From positions 380,001 to 444,000 of the forward strand of contig WBZZ01003799.1 in NCBI GenBank assembly GCA_019918135.1: a stretch of 64,000 nt of DNA, read 5' to 3'. Under the pieces are notes generated by a model, which had not been told where the DNA came from, did not search any database, and worked only from the letters and a program-made list of their open reading frames with translations. This document shows, piece after piece, positions 8,090-18,208 of the stretch; position 1 is the stretch's first letter; each line of letters begins with the position of its first letter. The DNA is from Paulinella micropora. Its lineage: Eukaryota; Cercozoa; Imbricatea; Euglyphida; Paulinellidae. The translations under genes were made by a program, and so were the position numbers.

Positions 8090-10780
8090 ATTTGATATCC
8101 GTAAGGGATACTATCATTATCTGTATAAAATTCACGTCCGCACCATCTTGTTTTATTAACTACTTTTACAACATTCTTTTGATGTTGTATGCTAAAGTGT
8201 TCAATATGTTGTTGTTTGCTGTTTCTGCGAGTATGTATTTTCTTCATTATAAAGTCTCTGGTATTAGTTAAACTTTCACCCTTATCCATTAATTCATAAG
8301 CGGTTGGATTTAATTTTTTCAAATCCAAACCTTTTCCTCTAAAGTGGAAATGAGTTTTACCTTTTTCTTCATCTTTTTTTACATACTCCAACATATATAA
8401 TTTTGGTGCTACCCATATTCCCCTTATTATTTTACAATCTGTTCCAAGGTCATCATCCATTCCGCCGATTGCTTTATCTATAAATCTCTTTATCCGTTCA
8501 ATGTTTCTTATGTGGCTTTGAATGCTGTCTGTGTCTGTATAATAATAATCTCGGTCAGGGTCGTTGACTGGGTTTGCTTCAGTCATATACTTATACATAA
8601 TCCGTCTGCTGTATGCTAGGATAAAAGCTCCATACTAGTGAGTTGGTTTTGTAATTTTTTCTTCTTCTTCTTGCTCATCTCTTGGAATACCACTGATTAA
8701 CCATAATTCACCATTAGCATCTTCAAACTTTTCAATATCAGTTATTACGTGTTTAGCCCAGAATTTCCAATACTCGTGATTTTTTGTTATGTATTTACTT
8801 ACAGAATTAATTGGTCTTTGAATTGTCTTTCCATATAAGTTATATAAAGCATTCATAAATAACTTTGCTAATTAATACTGCGGTGTGCCTTTCTTTGAAT
8901 TTTGTTTTTTCTTGAATAAGTCCAAAATATATTCTTTAAATACTGGTTCAGCTTCTTCAGTGTAATATCCACGATTGATTTTGACTTGGTAGCCAAGTTC
9001 AATCATATCTTCAATATCTACAGAAGTAAGCCATTGGTCTTTCATATCTCTTAACCCCCATTTTAAACACCCCTTACTATCTCTATAAGGAACCCGCGGA
9101 TGTAATATATTTTTTGCAGATACATAATCAACATTATATATTCCGAGTTTCCCTTTCATTTCTCCTTCACATTCCTTTATTTCTCCAGTCATAGATAATT
9201 CAAGCATTGCAGTTGGATAAAGTGAGACTACATCCGCATCAATAAGATAATCTACAATCTCATCAAACCCAATTTCACCATTTACGTATTTTTGATATTG
9301 CTCTGAAATAAATCGTCTTTTGCTTGGATAAGTTCTAGCACCATATACAGCCCTTCTAAAATCTTTTTCTTGTTTTAAATTTGGTGGTTGAATAATATAT
9401 TTACCATCTATCTTCTTTTTCCATAAGTTCCAAGTAAGAGACGAAGTAGATATGTAAGCAGTTAAGTTAGTTTTGTGTTCTTTATATATTTGATTATTTA
9501 GTGTGTCGTGTAGTTCCTTTAGTCCCATAACATCTTTTTCTAAGTATGTTAAACATTCGTTTTTTGTTTTGTCGTCCATCTCTTCCCATCGTTTCGCATG
9601 GTCGTGGTCAAAGTCTCCTTTTAACACATTACATCCCAGTGTTTCAAGGTTCTTTTTTAGACTTCCCTCAGTGTGCTTACATATTAAATCCCAGAATTTT
9701 ATATTTTCATATTCTAGTGAGATAATAGCATCATTATTCATAAGGGTCGCATATTTTATTCTTCTTTTGATAAATTCTTTTTGTAAGTAGTAGTTGGTCA
9801 AACTTACTCCCGTTAAAAGCATTAACATATAATTTCGCTTTTGGTTTCCTTTTTCATAAATCATCCGCATATTCAAAAATTATATTAAGCAATTTAGGAA
9901 TACATTCATCGCCTGTTACATATTTAAAGCCGATATCCGAAATAGTATAACCAGCTATGTATGGTGTGTGTAATTTGTATTCATTTGTAAAAGTCTCTAA
10001 GTCATAATGAAATACCTCATCTTGATTATTATACTTAGCCTCTTCAAAAGTAGTTAATAAAGACCTCACTTGATTTTCTTTCTTTCTGAGTTTCGCTCTT
10101 ACATAAGAAATTCTTTTATTATTACATTTATGATTATTATAATACTCTTTATAACAATCTGGACACTTATTTTTGTTTCTTTTTATGAAAGTTATATAAT
10201 GTCCTTTGAGTAGATAACAAAGCACATCCGCGGTTATCAAAGGGTCTTCATAGTTTTTGAATGTCTGTTTGCTTGTTGCATCAGTTAATTCAAAATACTT
10301 TCCTTCAATACAATATTTTTTTAAGATTTCAAAGCCGACTGATAAAGGTATCGGAGTATTAGACTCTAGTTTGAATTCTTGCCTAATATCATTACATACT
10401 TTTTTATTGAGTTTTGATTTTCCTTTCATAGGTAGATTTAATATATCCTTAACAACATAGAAAAAACAATTATTATCCTTACTCCTTGGATTAATATGAA
10501 TTCCTTCGTCTGTTTTATTTTTCAAGTCCTTACCTGAAGAATTACAACCTCCTCCGTCTTCTTGGATAATTTGAATATTTATGTATTGAATAATTCGTTC
10601 ATATCCGCGAGCACTGCATTCGAGATTTTGTTCATTATATAGATATATATCACGAAACAGATCATCAATGTCTTTTAACTTAACTGCATTGAAAGTTTTC
10701 CATTTATAAACTACTATAGGTACCACTATAGGACACTTATCTTTTATATAAAATAAGGCTATTTTTATATTAAATTCGTC
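8080..10780 (-). pseudogene. Protein-primed family B DNA polymerase (PLV/polinton type), frameshifted
   Basis: Read 10780 to 8080, four successive open segments give the domains of a pPolB in order. The N-terminal region has a NNCFFYVV block and a CPDC...HKC zinc-finger-like motif. Next come exonuclease motif I FHYDLETF and exonuclease III YLEKDVMGLKEL. Then follow palm motif A DVVSLYPTAM, motif B NALYNLYGK, motif C YYYTDTDS and the KGL-type block RGKGLDLKKL. The frames break near 9865, 8865 and 8615. The first segment has no ATG: it is open back to 10780 and reads through a GTG at 10726, so the true start is lost or lies beyond a stop. All catalytic motifs remain recognisable, so decay is recent. 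It is the only gene in the core between the inverted arms and is present once. Confidence 0.92.
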
Positions 10781-11020
10781 TTACTATTAATTTCAACAAA
10801 AGTATACATAATTTTATCCAAATTAAATATAACAATCATTAAGCCTTAAATAGTCCATATTTCAATTTCTCTCAAACTCTAAAAAAAGATAACTTATCGA
10901 TCTTTTTTCAAATCAACACGAAGAGACATTAAAACCTGTTTCTTAGTTTTTCTAGGTGTCCTGAACTTAGTTATCTTTTTTGAAAAAATTAAAAGTCCTC
11001 CCTATTGCGAGTTTGATTAA
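10781..11020. other. Intergenic region upstream of polB with stem-forming repeats
   Basis: No gene is seen. AAAAAAGATAACT near 10879 can pair with AGTTATCTTTTTT near 10969, and the first arm also has a nearby partner, GATCTTTTTT. The right inverted arm begins at about 11021. This is a candidate origin, promoter or old terminus. Confidence 0.4.
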
Positions 11021-11050
11021 TTAATTTTTTCCATAAAATTTTTTTACCAA

Positions 11051-11060
11051 TCTATATAGA
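11051..11060 (+). promoter_or_regulatory. TATA-type promoter element TCTATATAGA
   Basis: A palindromic TATA element ends three bases before the ATG of ExoX-like gene 1 and is conserved in the left arm apart from the 55-bp insertion. Other open viral genes have similar AT-rich TATA words upstream: TATAAATATA before the capsid gene (near 14887-14896, minus), TATATATAAA before integrase (23629-23638), TATATAAATATA before 18209 and TTATATATATCA before 11381. Confidence 0.5.
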
Positions 11061-11063
11061 CCA

Positions 11064-11354
11064 ATGACCACCCTCACCAGACTATCTGAAAAATTTGGAC
11101 GACTTTCAATTGAGAAGAATAAGGAATTCTTTTCGGTAAGAGATGTCCAACAGATGATTGATGAAGAAATTAAAGCAATTGAAAAAAGTAGAGAAGGAAA
11201 GCCGACCGATGTTTTTCCGTTTGGCAAATACAAAGGAAAAAAAATTCAAAATGTTGATACCATTGAGAAACCATATCTTGAATGGGTTATGAAACAGCCG
11301 TGGTTTGATAAATTTACAGACATTAAAAGTGAAGTAAAAAAATATTTACAATAA
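11064..11354 (+). CDS. ExoX-C-like small protein 1 (right copy, intact)
   Basis: A 96-residue open frame starting MTTLTRLSEKFGRLS. The first half is a short charged helix region. The second half has FPFGKYKGKKIQNVDTIE followed by PYLEWVMKQPWFDKF, which fits the ExoX-like C-terminal/DUF3820-type fold (small beta-turn FGKYKG plus a YLEW helix). In cellular proteins this domain is found fused to exonucleases or standing alone; here it stands alone, so the activity is unknown. A TATA element sits immediately upstream. The gene is followed 26 bp later by its paralogue on the same strand. The left copy at 7593-7881 is nearly identical but frameshifted. Confidence 0.7.
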   Translation: MTTLTRLSEKFGRLSIEKNKEFFSVRDVQQMIDEEIKAIEKSREGKPTDVFPFGKYKGKKIQNVDTIEKPYLEWVMKQPWFDKFTDIKSEVKKYLQ

Positions 11355-11380
11355 AACTAATATTTACTTTATATATATCA

Positions 11381-11900
11381 ATGACTGACCTGAACACCAA
11401 ACAAGACTACTTAAATGAAATTGAAAAATGGAACCTTGACAGCGAAATAAAAAAGCCAACAATTAAATGGACTAAGCCCGACATTGTTTCTTTCTATGAG
11501 CAATACAAGCCAAGGGACGACAACGTGAATGCAGTTATTCTATTGGAGGCTACACTAGCAAAAATAATAATGGAGGAACCAAGCACACCATTTACGGCGA
11601 CTGATTTAAAAGAGACCAGTATCACTGAAATCAAGGCGAATGTGAGCGAAGCGTCACAACGTGGCGAAGCCACTTGTGTAGGTGAAGAGATAGCGAATGC
11701 TACATGTACAGAAGAAGGATGTATATTAAAGAAAGAAGACCAGCAAAATGAAACCGATATTTTTCTTCAATATGGTAAGTATTAAAAAAAATGAAAATCG
11801 AAGAAGTCGCTAAGATTGATAAACCATACCTTGAATATTTAATTCAACAACCTTATTTTAATAATAAAGATGCGGTAAAAAATATCTCTAATATCACATT
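11381..11900 (+). pseudogene. ExoX-C-like protein 2 (right copy), interrupted by a premature stop
   Basis: Open from ATG 11381 (MTDLNTKQDYLNEIEKWNLD) through a linker to FLQYGKY. There one extra T relative to the left copy creates a TAA (11783-11785), and the KKMKIEEVAKID...PYLEYLI remainder continues in another frame from 11791. A 36-bp double-hairpin element (11642-11677) sits in frame in the linker and encodes 12 extra residues (SEASQRGEATCV region). It has the same domain plan as the gene just upstream, with a longer, poorly structured N-terminal part. Confidence 0.65.
11642..11677 (-). mobile_element. 36-bp double-hairpin mini-element, copy B, inside a coding sequence
   Basis: Read on the minus strand it begins ACAAGTGGC and ends GCTCAC, with stems GTGGC-TTC-GCCAC and TGTGACGC-TTC-GCTCACA. 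The homologous gene in the left arm (around 7115-7125) lacks it and is otherwise collinear, so the length difference is exactly 36 nt and the frame is kept. It aligns base for base in length with copies A and C. Confidence 0.85.
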
Positions 11901-11940
11901 ACCTTCTGTTTTGTTTTTTGTTATTTTTTTTCTTTCTGTA

Positions 11941-13190
11941 TCACTGATCCTCAATAAAATTAGCGATAACATTAACATTTGAACCATTATTAGCAGTAGC
12001 AACGGATTTCTGTGTAAAAGTTAATACATCACTAGGAGACAGATATATATCATAATTTCTAAGATTTATTTGTTGAGTTGATTGAGAATTTACGTAAAGT
12101 TTAAAAATTGTTGCTCCGTTGGCAACGACACTCGCCTTTGTATCAGTATCTACAATTGAATACTTAGTATCAACATCTGCAAAACCCGCTCCAGTTAGTG
12201 TTCCATTCAATAGTTATTACCATTCTTACTACACACGCCTTACTATCTTCATTCGTAATACTTATCAAAGTGTGATAAACATTTGAATAATTTGTTAAAT
12301 TAGCACCAGCAGCATCAAATGTTGCTTTATTCCTGATACTAATAATAGGGCTTTCAGTTGTGTTTGCTGCTTTACTTCCTTCCACTTCGTTTGTTATACT
12401 TGTGTTTATCGTATTACTCCCTTCAATAAATAATCCAACACTCGCTGTTTTAAGAGTTTGAATTCCGGTAGCAGAATCATTCCTCATTAGTGCAGTAAAT
12501 GGTAAAGTAGTATTTCTTAGACTTACACCTGTGTTGGCATTTGCATATTTAATAGTATGGACTTGAAATTCGCCTGTTGTAGGATTTTCAATTGAAAACC
12601 TTATTGCACCAAAGCCAAAATATTGAAATTGAATTTGGAATACATTTCCTTTACTCCAATCAATAACAGGCATATCTTTTGTTCCATTGCACGGGTCATC
12701 CCAGTTTGCTTGTTGAATATAAGTTGTAGCCCCTCCTTTGGCATGTAGAATACTCATCCAGACATTAGTTTTATAAAAATAAAAACCATTTGAAAAATCA
12801 CTTTCACCAATTCCTACACACGAATAATAGGATTTTGTGTCATCAGTTGTCCATATTAGCAGTGAAGCGACCAACAACTCCCATACCAGTCCGATATTTT
12901 ATTCTTCTTTTACTTGTTAGGATAGCATTCGCCGTGTTATCTGCTTGAGTTTTTAATTCTGCCATATTATTCAAAAATGACACAGAAGATTTTGTTTCTG
13001 TTTTGGTCCATACCCTTGTATTAATAGTGTATGGAAAGATTTCCTGAACAACTGGAGTTAATTGTCCAACTAGTGTTTCTCCAAAAGCAGTTTTCATATT
13101 ATCAGTTTTAATACCACCATCATATCCAACCCTGACGTTTATAAAATCTCCGTCTGGATTTTGTGCGATTAAATTTCTCTGGTGAGACAT
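11941..13190 (-). pseudogene. PLV virion protein (penton/minor-capsid candidate), right copy, two frameshifts
   Basis: Starts at the ATG complementary to 13188-13190 (MSHQRNLIAQNPDGDFINV) and ends at TGA 11941-11943. Three open segments overlap at about 12850-12870 and 12180-12205, which implies two small indels. The conserved central block is DWSKGNVFQIQFQYFGFGAI, followed by IKYANANTG. Total length would be about 410 residues. The position directly downstream of the capsid gene, on the same strand, fits a structural partner such as a penton, minor capsid or spike. I cannot distinguish among these. The left-arm copy is at 5631-6963. Confidence 0.72.
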
Positions 13191-13290
13191 ATTGTGTACA
13201 AAACGAACGAGTTTGTTTATATAACGAGTTTATATATAAAATAAAAAATTTAAATCTTTGATATTTTATTCAGAAATCTGTTCATATCCA
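13191..13290. promoter_or_regulatory. AT-rich spacer between capsid and virion-protein genes
   Basis: Contains TATATAAACTCGTTATATAAA (on the minus strand, about 13214-13235), two TATA-like words upstream of the virion-protein ATG. No hairpin element is present here, unlike in the left arm. Confidence 0.45.
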
Positions 13291-14838
13291 TTATGAAATA
13301 GTAATAACATTTGCCTTGACTTGAACCTCTCGTTGAGTGATAGCAAGAGTGTAATGATTGAGACCAACATTTGCAGTAGTAGCCGTCATCTCCCAGCGTC
13401 TCTCTTGAGAAAGGTCAAGCCCACTAATTTCATTCTGGTCTTTACTCCAAAGCGGGCGAGTGTTGTCAAATGTATCCACCCAGAACCAGTTGTATTGATA
13501 GACATTGCTATTTACCCAAGCACTGCCTTCAATCTTATTTTTTAGATACATGTAATCTTCAAGGGTTGTATTAGCAGTGCTAATATTAAATTCTTGAAGT
13601 CTAGACCCGTCAAGGGTAGTACAGAAGGAAGTAATCTTTGAACCATTCCTATTATCGTTATCATACGCGGTATTCTTTGTTTCTTCATTATTAAATGCTG
13701 AATGGTAAATTTTCTTAATTCTCCGTCCGTGTCCTCTATCGAACCTCATAATAATGTTCTGACTTGTAGATGCCTGAATTGTGTTTTTGTATGAGTATGG
13801 GTAGTCAATCGTAAAAGACATACCTTCGGCACTGCTCACTTTTTGTTGAATAGACTGGATAACATCAGGATTTGTTTCAACCGCTAGAAACAAGTTTAAG
13901 TTTGTAACCTGCGAATTAGTGGTGCAAGGAAAAGAACCTTGATTTGCTGTGTTAATAGTGGTAGCCAGACCTGTATTAGCATCAACACCACCAACGTGAT
14001 AAACAGTTCTGTTACTAGCCGCCCAAACAATTCGCATGGTCAGAATTTCAGGAAACATAATAGTCTTATCAAGTGCGAAAATAGTATTGTAAATCATAGA
14101 CAATGGAATCTTCACATAAATAATGGGGTCTGTGTTAGCACCACCAATACCTCCCTCAAGATACTTCGCCTCAGTGTATGAAACATTCACAGCAGACAAA
14201 GCACCCGCTCCAGTTGTCAGCAAAGTATCATCATGTCTTCGTGCATTAAGTGATGGAGGAGCGATAGCCCCAGCAATAGCATTACCAAAACGGTTTAATG
14301 TTGCCTGAAGGTGGCCATCGGTATCAATACTACCAGCTACAGTCGCTACATTTGCCTGTTGACCAGCATACACGTTAGCAGTAAAGGCTGTTGTTGCACG
14401 TCCATCAGCATTACACTTTTGAAGCATACAATCTACACCATTAGCCGATCCATGGTTCTCAAGTGCCAAAAAGTCCTTCAATGAAGTCTCAGGCTTCCAA
14501 ATCATTTTCATAATAGTTCCGACATTATTCAAATCACACAAATAAACACCACTACGGGTTTGAAGTTGAATCTGTCTAATCATACTCAAACAATCCATAA
14601 AAATACGATTGTGTCTATCTGCAACTCCTGAAGCACCTGGGGCGTAAGTGAAACTCAGCACCGACTTTGCCAAGTTAAATGGGCGACTGATAAGGTCAAA
14701 TGTGCTTTCCTGACCGCCCGCTGAAGTAACAGCAACATTTCCTGCTCCTTCGCGAGGAGTTGGTTTGTTAAGGCGATACGAACCGCTGATATAATCAGTC
14801 TTACTGAAGTCTAATTCTCCGCCGTGTTGAGTTGGCAT
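13291..14838 (-). CDS. Major capsid protein, PLV/virophage-like (intact)
   Basis: An uninterrupted 515-residue frame from MPTQHGGELDFSKTDYISGS to a TAA. The N-terminus, with FDLISRPFNLAKSVLSF, and the later IRQIQLQTRSGVYLCDL block are typical of PLV-type double jelly-roll capsid proteins, whose usual length is about 500-600 residues. No single catalytic motif is expected. The gene is preceded by an A/T-rich leader with TATAAATATA about 45-55 bp upstream, and followed by the virion-protein gene on the same strand. It is the longest intact viral gene, although its neighbours are decaying. The diverged partial paralogue at 4242-5378 aligns from residue 112 onward. The jelly-roll assignment is inference from pattern; a structure prediction would settle it. 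Confidence 0.85.
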   Translation of the reverse strand: MPTQHGGELDFSKTDYISGSYRLNKPTPREGAGNVAVTSAGGQESTFDLISRPFNLAKSVLSFTYAPGASGVADRHNRIFMDCLSMIRQIQLQTRSGVYLCDLNNVGTIMKMIWKPETSLKDFLALENHGSANGVDCMLQKCNADGRATTAFTANVYAGQQANVATVAGSIDTDGHLQATLNRFGNAIAGAIAPPSLNARRHDDTLLTTGAGALSAVNVSYTEAKYLEGGIGGANTDPIIYVKIPLSMIYNTIFALDKTIMFPEILTMRIVWAASNRTVYHVGGVDANTGLATTINTANQGSFPCTTNSQVTNLNLFLAVETNPDVIQSIQQKVSSAEGMSFTIDYPYSYKNTIQASTSQNIIMRFDRGHGRRIKKIYHSAFNNEETKNTAYDNDNRNGSKITSFCTTLDGSRLQEFNISTANTTLEDYMYLKNKIEGSAWVNSNVYQYNWFWVDTFDNTRPLWSKDQNEISGLDLSQERRWEMTATTANVGLNHYTLAITQREVQVKANVITIS

Positions 14839-14940
14839 TTTTGTTTTTTTTAGGCAGTTGTGAAAATTAACTAATTCACCAAAATATATTTATAGAAAAA
14901 AAAATAATTCCAAAATTAAATTAATTACCTTACCTAACCT

Positions 14941-15644
14941 TTAACAAGTGAAAAATGATGTAAATAAATTAAAATAATTTGTCTCTCTGTAAATTAATAA
15001 TGTCATAACAATACCTAACCCATTAAGATTAATTGCTTGGTCGTTTTCGTCTGTAAGATAAAACCTATATACATTATTTGAACTGGTTGATAATTTCTTA
15101 CCATACTCTGACCCACTTCCGTCGTATATAACGGCTCCAAATGGAATTTCGTTGGCAGTGTATATTTCTTGTAGCACATGATTATCACCTTCCCCTACTA
15201 AGTCCGATTGAAGATACAGAGTTTTTCGCCAATAAAAATAATCACATTTGGCGATTTAATAAAATCATTAGTAAAGAAATATGTTGAATTTCTATCAAAA
15301 CCCATTACCTCGTGAATACGGGTATCAGCATCAAATATAAACCGAGGTTGAATTCCTTTATTCTCAGACACACTGAATGTTAATTTACCATCCTCTGGGT
15401 CTATGTTGGTATTATTACTGGATACAACATAAGTATAATTATTTGGGCTGTCTGCGGTTACCACCTCCGACAACTTATTTTTTATATTGTTCATTGTGTA
15501 GTTTCCCTCAGGTATCGTAATTAAAGCCTCATACCCGTCTTCGGATAATGTAAAAGTATTATATGGAGAGGCAACTGAATAATAAGATTTTGGAACATAG
15601 ATATGAAGAATTTTACAATGTGTGGGATTGTCTAGTCCCTCCAT
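14941..15644 (-). pseudogene. Conserved PLV virion-type protein, one frameshift
   Basis: Two open segments, 15644-15198 (MEGLDNPTHCKILHIYVPKS start) and 15177-14941 (contains LQEIYTANEIPFGAV and NVYRFYLTDENDQ). They join across a shift near 15200 where GEKL changes frame. Total length is about 230 residues. Sequence character is beta-rich with few charges, suggesting a capsid-associated protein, and the place next to the capsid gene and protease supports a structural role. I do not recognise a named family with confidence. TATA-like DNA lies upstream in 15730-15800, in a divergent arrangement with the next gene. Confidence 0.6.
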
Positions 15645-15798
15645 ATTGACTTCGTGTGTAAAGTCGCTGTCTGTTCCCGTTATTCTTTTTTTTTTAATTT
15701 ATGTAATAGATACCCGAACTTCTTCCTCCCTTGTAATCCATTGTTATATTATATAAATAATATTTTATTTAAAATTCTATGCATATATATGTATAATT

Positions 15799-15927
15799 AT
15801 GAGTTTAAGAAAGTGCTCAAGATGTCATAGTGAGATAAAGGAAGAATATTTTTCAAGAAGTAGAAAGGGTGAGTCAAAAAAGTGTTGTAATAATTGTTCA
15901 AAAAAAATGAATTGTTCAGGCGGATAA
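15799..15927 (+). CDS. Small zinc-ribbon protein (42 aa)
   Basis: A short frame from ATG 15799 to TAA 15925-15927. It has CSRCH near the start and CCNNCSKKMNC near the end, a Cys4-type zinc-ribbon pattern in a very basic peptide. TATA-rich DNA lies immediately upstream. It is followed 9 bp later by the nuclease gene. In related viruses zinc ribbons are often fused to such nucleases, so this may be a separated N-terminal domain. Confidence 0.55.
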   Translation: MSLRKCSRCHSEIKEEYFSRSRKGESKKCCNNCSKKMNCSGG

Positions 15928-15936
15928 TTAAAAATA

Positions 15937-16278
15937 ATGGAGATATTAAAAGGTTTTAGCACTAATTTTCAATACAATATCACATACGAAGTTAAGGTTA
16001 AACATTTATTACAATGGGATTTCATATTACAACATAATGCGAAACCAATATTTATTGAATATGATGGAATACAACATTTTGAACCCGTTAGATTTGGTAG
16101 AATTTCTAAAGATAAAGCAGAAAAAGCATTTGAAAAAACAAAAAAATATGACCAAGTAAAAAATACATATTGTCAAGAAAAAGGATATCATTTACTCCGT
16201 ATAAAATACGACGAAGATGTAGCATCTAAATTAATTAAATGGTTTGATGATATTGGTTTTGAATATCTTTATATGTAG
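15937..16278 (+). CDS. Vsr-like/EDxHD-type endonuclease (113 aa)
   Basis: The core reads FIEYDGIQHFEPVRFG, then DQVKNTYCQEKGYHLLRIKY. The E-x-D...H pattern followed by a D..KN.YC..KG..LLRI block is the signature of PD-(D/E)XK nucleases of the Vsr/EDxHD homing type found in phages and large DNA viruses. The frame is open with an ATG at 15937, 9 bp behind the zinc-ribbon ORF, so the two are probably co-transcribed. Likely roles are homing or recombination/repair. The protein is short compared with fused versions because the DNA-recognition part is missing or separate. Convergent with the protease gene, with 23 bp between them. Confidence 0.65.
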   Translation: MEILKGFSTNFQYNITYEVKVKHLLQWDFILQHNAKPIFIEYDGIQHFEPVRFGRISKDKAEKAFEKTKKYDQVKNTYCQEKGYHLLRIKYDEDVASKLIKWFDDIGFEYLYM

Positions 16279-16301
16279 GTATCAAAATTACCATACCCAT
16301 T

Positions 16302-17776
16302 CTATGCTTTTAATTTCTCCGCTTCTTCTTCTTTAAGGTCTGTATATCCACTAGCAAACTTAAAGCGGTTGCCTTTACTTCTTTCAATCAAAAATCTCAT
16401 AGCAAACCATCCACACGTGTCGCTCGTATCGCTCTGCTCTTTTACTTTATTTACTTTCATAAGCAGGTATGTGCTTGGATGGCTTTTGTCTATTAGCCGT
16501 TTCATTTGTTGTTGAAAGTCTTCAGTTGGCTCGTAAAGTGCTAAAGGGTCATACACTTCCACGGACCTATCTTTATCTAAATCTATATAAACCACCATCC
16601 AATGTGCTCCGGGTTGCGAACTTTTTTGGGTATTCATAATAAATCCGTATCGTTTTCTGCTTCCGGGCTTCAACTTGTAGATTTCATCACTGGCTATTGC
16701 TCCGAGATACCATCCATATTTTTTCATTATGTCGTCTATTTCATTGGTCATTAGTCCCCGCCCCTCACCCTGTTGCTCTTCTGGCTGTTGCTCGTTATCT
16801 CCAACCAGTTGGAGATTTGGTGGTTGCTGTGGCTCCGCAGAACTTGTGCTCGGGGGTAGCGGTGTCTCCGCGACGCTCGGGGGTATGGTTGTCTCCGCGA
16901 CGCTCGGGGGTAGCGGTTGGGGCATTCCCTCGTCAATATTCAAATCATTTGAAACTTGTTTATCTACATTTGGGTCAAAAGTCATTTTGCTAGCTAGAGT
17001 TTTTACAAAGTCCTTTTTATTCATTGTGTGCCTCCAATCATTGCGGGATAGATATTTTTTAATTATTTTTATTGAAAATACCTTATCAATTAATTCTTCT
17101 AATGTCTTCGCGCCATTCCCTTTTTGTTCATTAATACCCATAAACTCTTCATATCTAGCATAATCCGCTACTTTTCTTTTTACGTTTTCCTTTTCATTTC
17201 CAACATCAATATTAAACCTTTTAATCATGTTAATTATCCACTTTGAAGTGTCTTTGTAATTTAATTTTTTATGTCCATCACTATCTAGTCTCTTTTTTAA
17301 AGCCTGTGCTAACTCTTTTATAGTAATGTTTGGGTGATAAGTTTTTGAAATGCAGAGATTAAAAATTGATTAATTTGTAAATTTTCAAAATGCTTACCCT
17401 TTTCTTCTGCTTTCTTTTCTTCCTTTTCAAGTTTTTCTTTATATTCTTCTGCTAGCATTTTCTGTTCCTCTAAAGATGACGCTGTGGCTATAGCCGTCTG
17501 AATATCTTGACTGGCTTTTTGTAAGTCTTTACGACTCATCTTTTTTATGAACTTATCTGTATATCCTGCTAATTTCAGTGTTTCAATATCTTTCTGCTTT
17601 TGCTTTTTTTCTTCCTCATATTGCTCTTTCGTTTTCAATGGTGCTTCATCTCCTAAATTAGGTAATGGCGGTGCTTGTGGTGGTGCTCCTAATGGCAGTG
17701 CTTGTGGCTGTCCCTGCTGTGGTGGCATAATATATTGATATTGAGGCTTCACCTTGACATTATTGATTTTTTGCAT
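16302..17776 (-). pseudogene. Maturation cysteine protease (Ulp1/adenovirus type) with long N-terminal extension, one frameshift
   Basis: The C-terminal part (16302-17228) holds a catalytic core in the expected order: a His in GAHWMVVYIDLD, an Asp in VEVYDPLALYEP, and a Cys in DTCGWFAMRFLIE. This matches the C48/C5-like protease that processes capsid proteins in PLVs, polintons and virophages. The N-terminal part (17776 to about 17318) starts MQKINNVKVKPQYQYI, has a Pro/Gln-rich stretch and then a charged coiled-coil. A shift near 17330 separates the parts, and the sequence in between remains coding in the other frame. The unusually long N-terminal region includes a proline-rich linker with three near-identical PPSVAET units (about 16850-16915). 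It is preceded by a 92-residue ORF on the same strand. Confidence 0.85.
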
Positions 17777-17786
17777 CGTGTATATT

Positions 17787-18065
17787 CTAAGCAAGAAATT
17801 CCAAACACACAACAATTCTTCCCGCTAAATTTCCTGTATCAATATTTCCGCTGTCAGTTTCAAGGACTTCAAATGTATATTGTCCGTCCGTCCATCCGAC
17901 GACACCTAAATTATAACTAAGGTTTGAAATGTTTGCTATATTACTATCAGCGAATGTGCCGATAATTCCAATTCTGTCCATATAAAGAATTCTGGTTTTG
18001 GTTTCCGTCTGGTCGTTTGTATAATGAATAAATTTTACTTTCATTCTGGTTGGTGTGAATGACAT
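17787..18065 (-). CDS. Small beta-rich protein of unknown function (92 aa)
   Basis: Open frame MSFTPTRMKVKFIHYTN... ending CLEFLA and TAG. It lies 10 bp upstream of the protease ORF on the same strand. Alternating hydrophobic residues and glycine-containing turns suggest a beta-sandwich; a minor virion or cement protein is possible. No family recognised. Confidence 0.55.
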   Translation of the reverse strand: MSFTPTRMKVKFIHYTNDQTETKTRILYMDRIGIIGTFADSNIANISNLSYNLGVVGWTDGQYTFEVLETDSGNIDTGNLAGRIVVCLEFLA

Positions 18066-18208
18066 TTGAATATTTTTATTAATTGTTTTGCTTCCAACAA
18101 ATCATTGCTCAGAAAAATAATCTTTTGGTATTTGTGCTCCGTCATTCTGAGTACGCTTGCTTCGCCACTTCGTGCTTTGTGGTTAAAATATATAAATATA
18201 GATATAAG

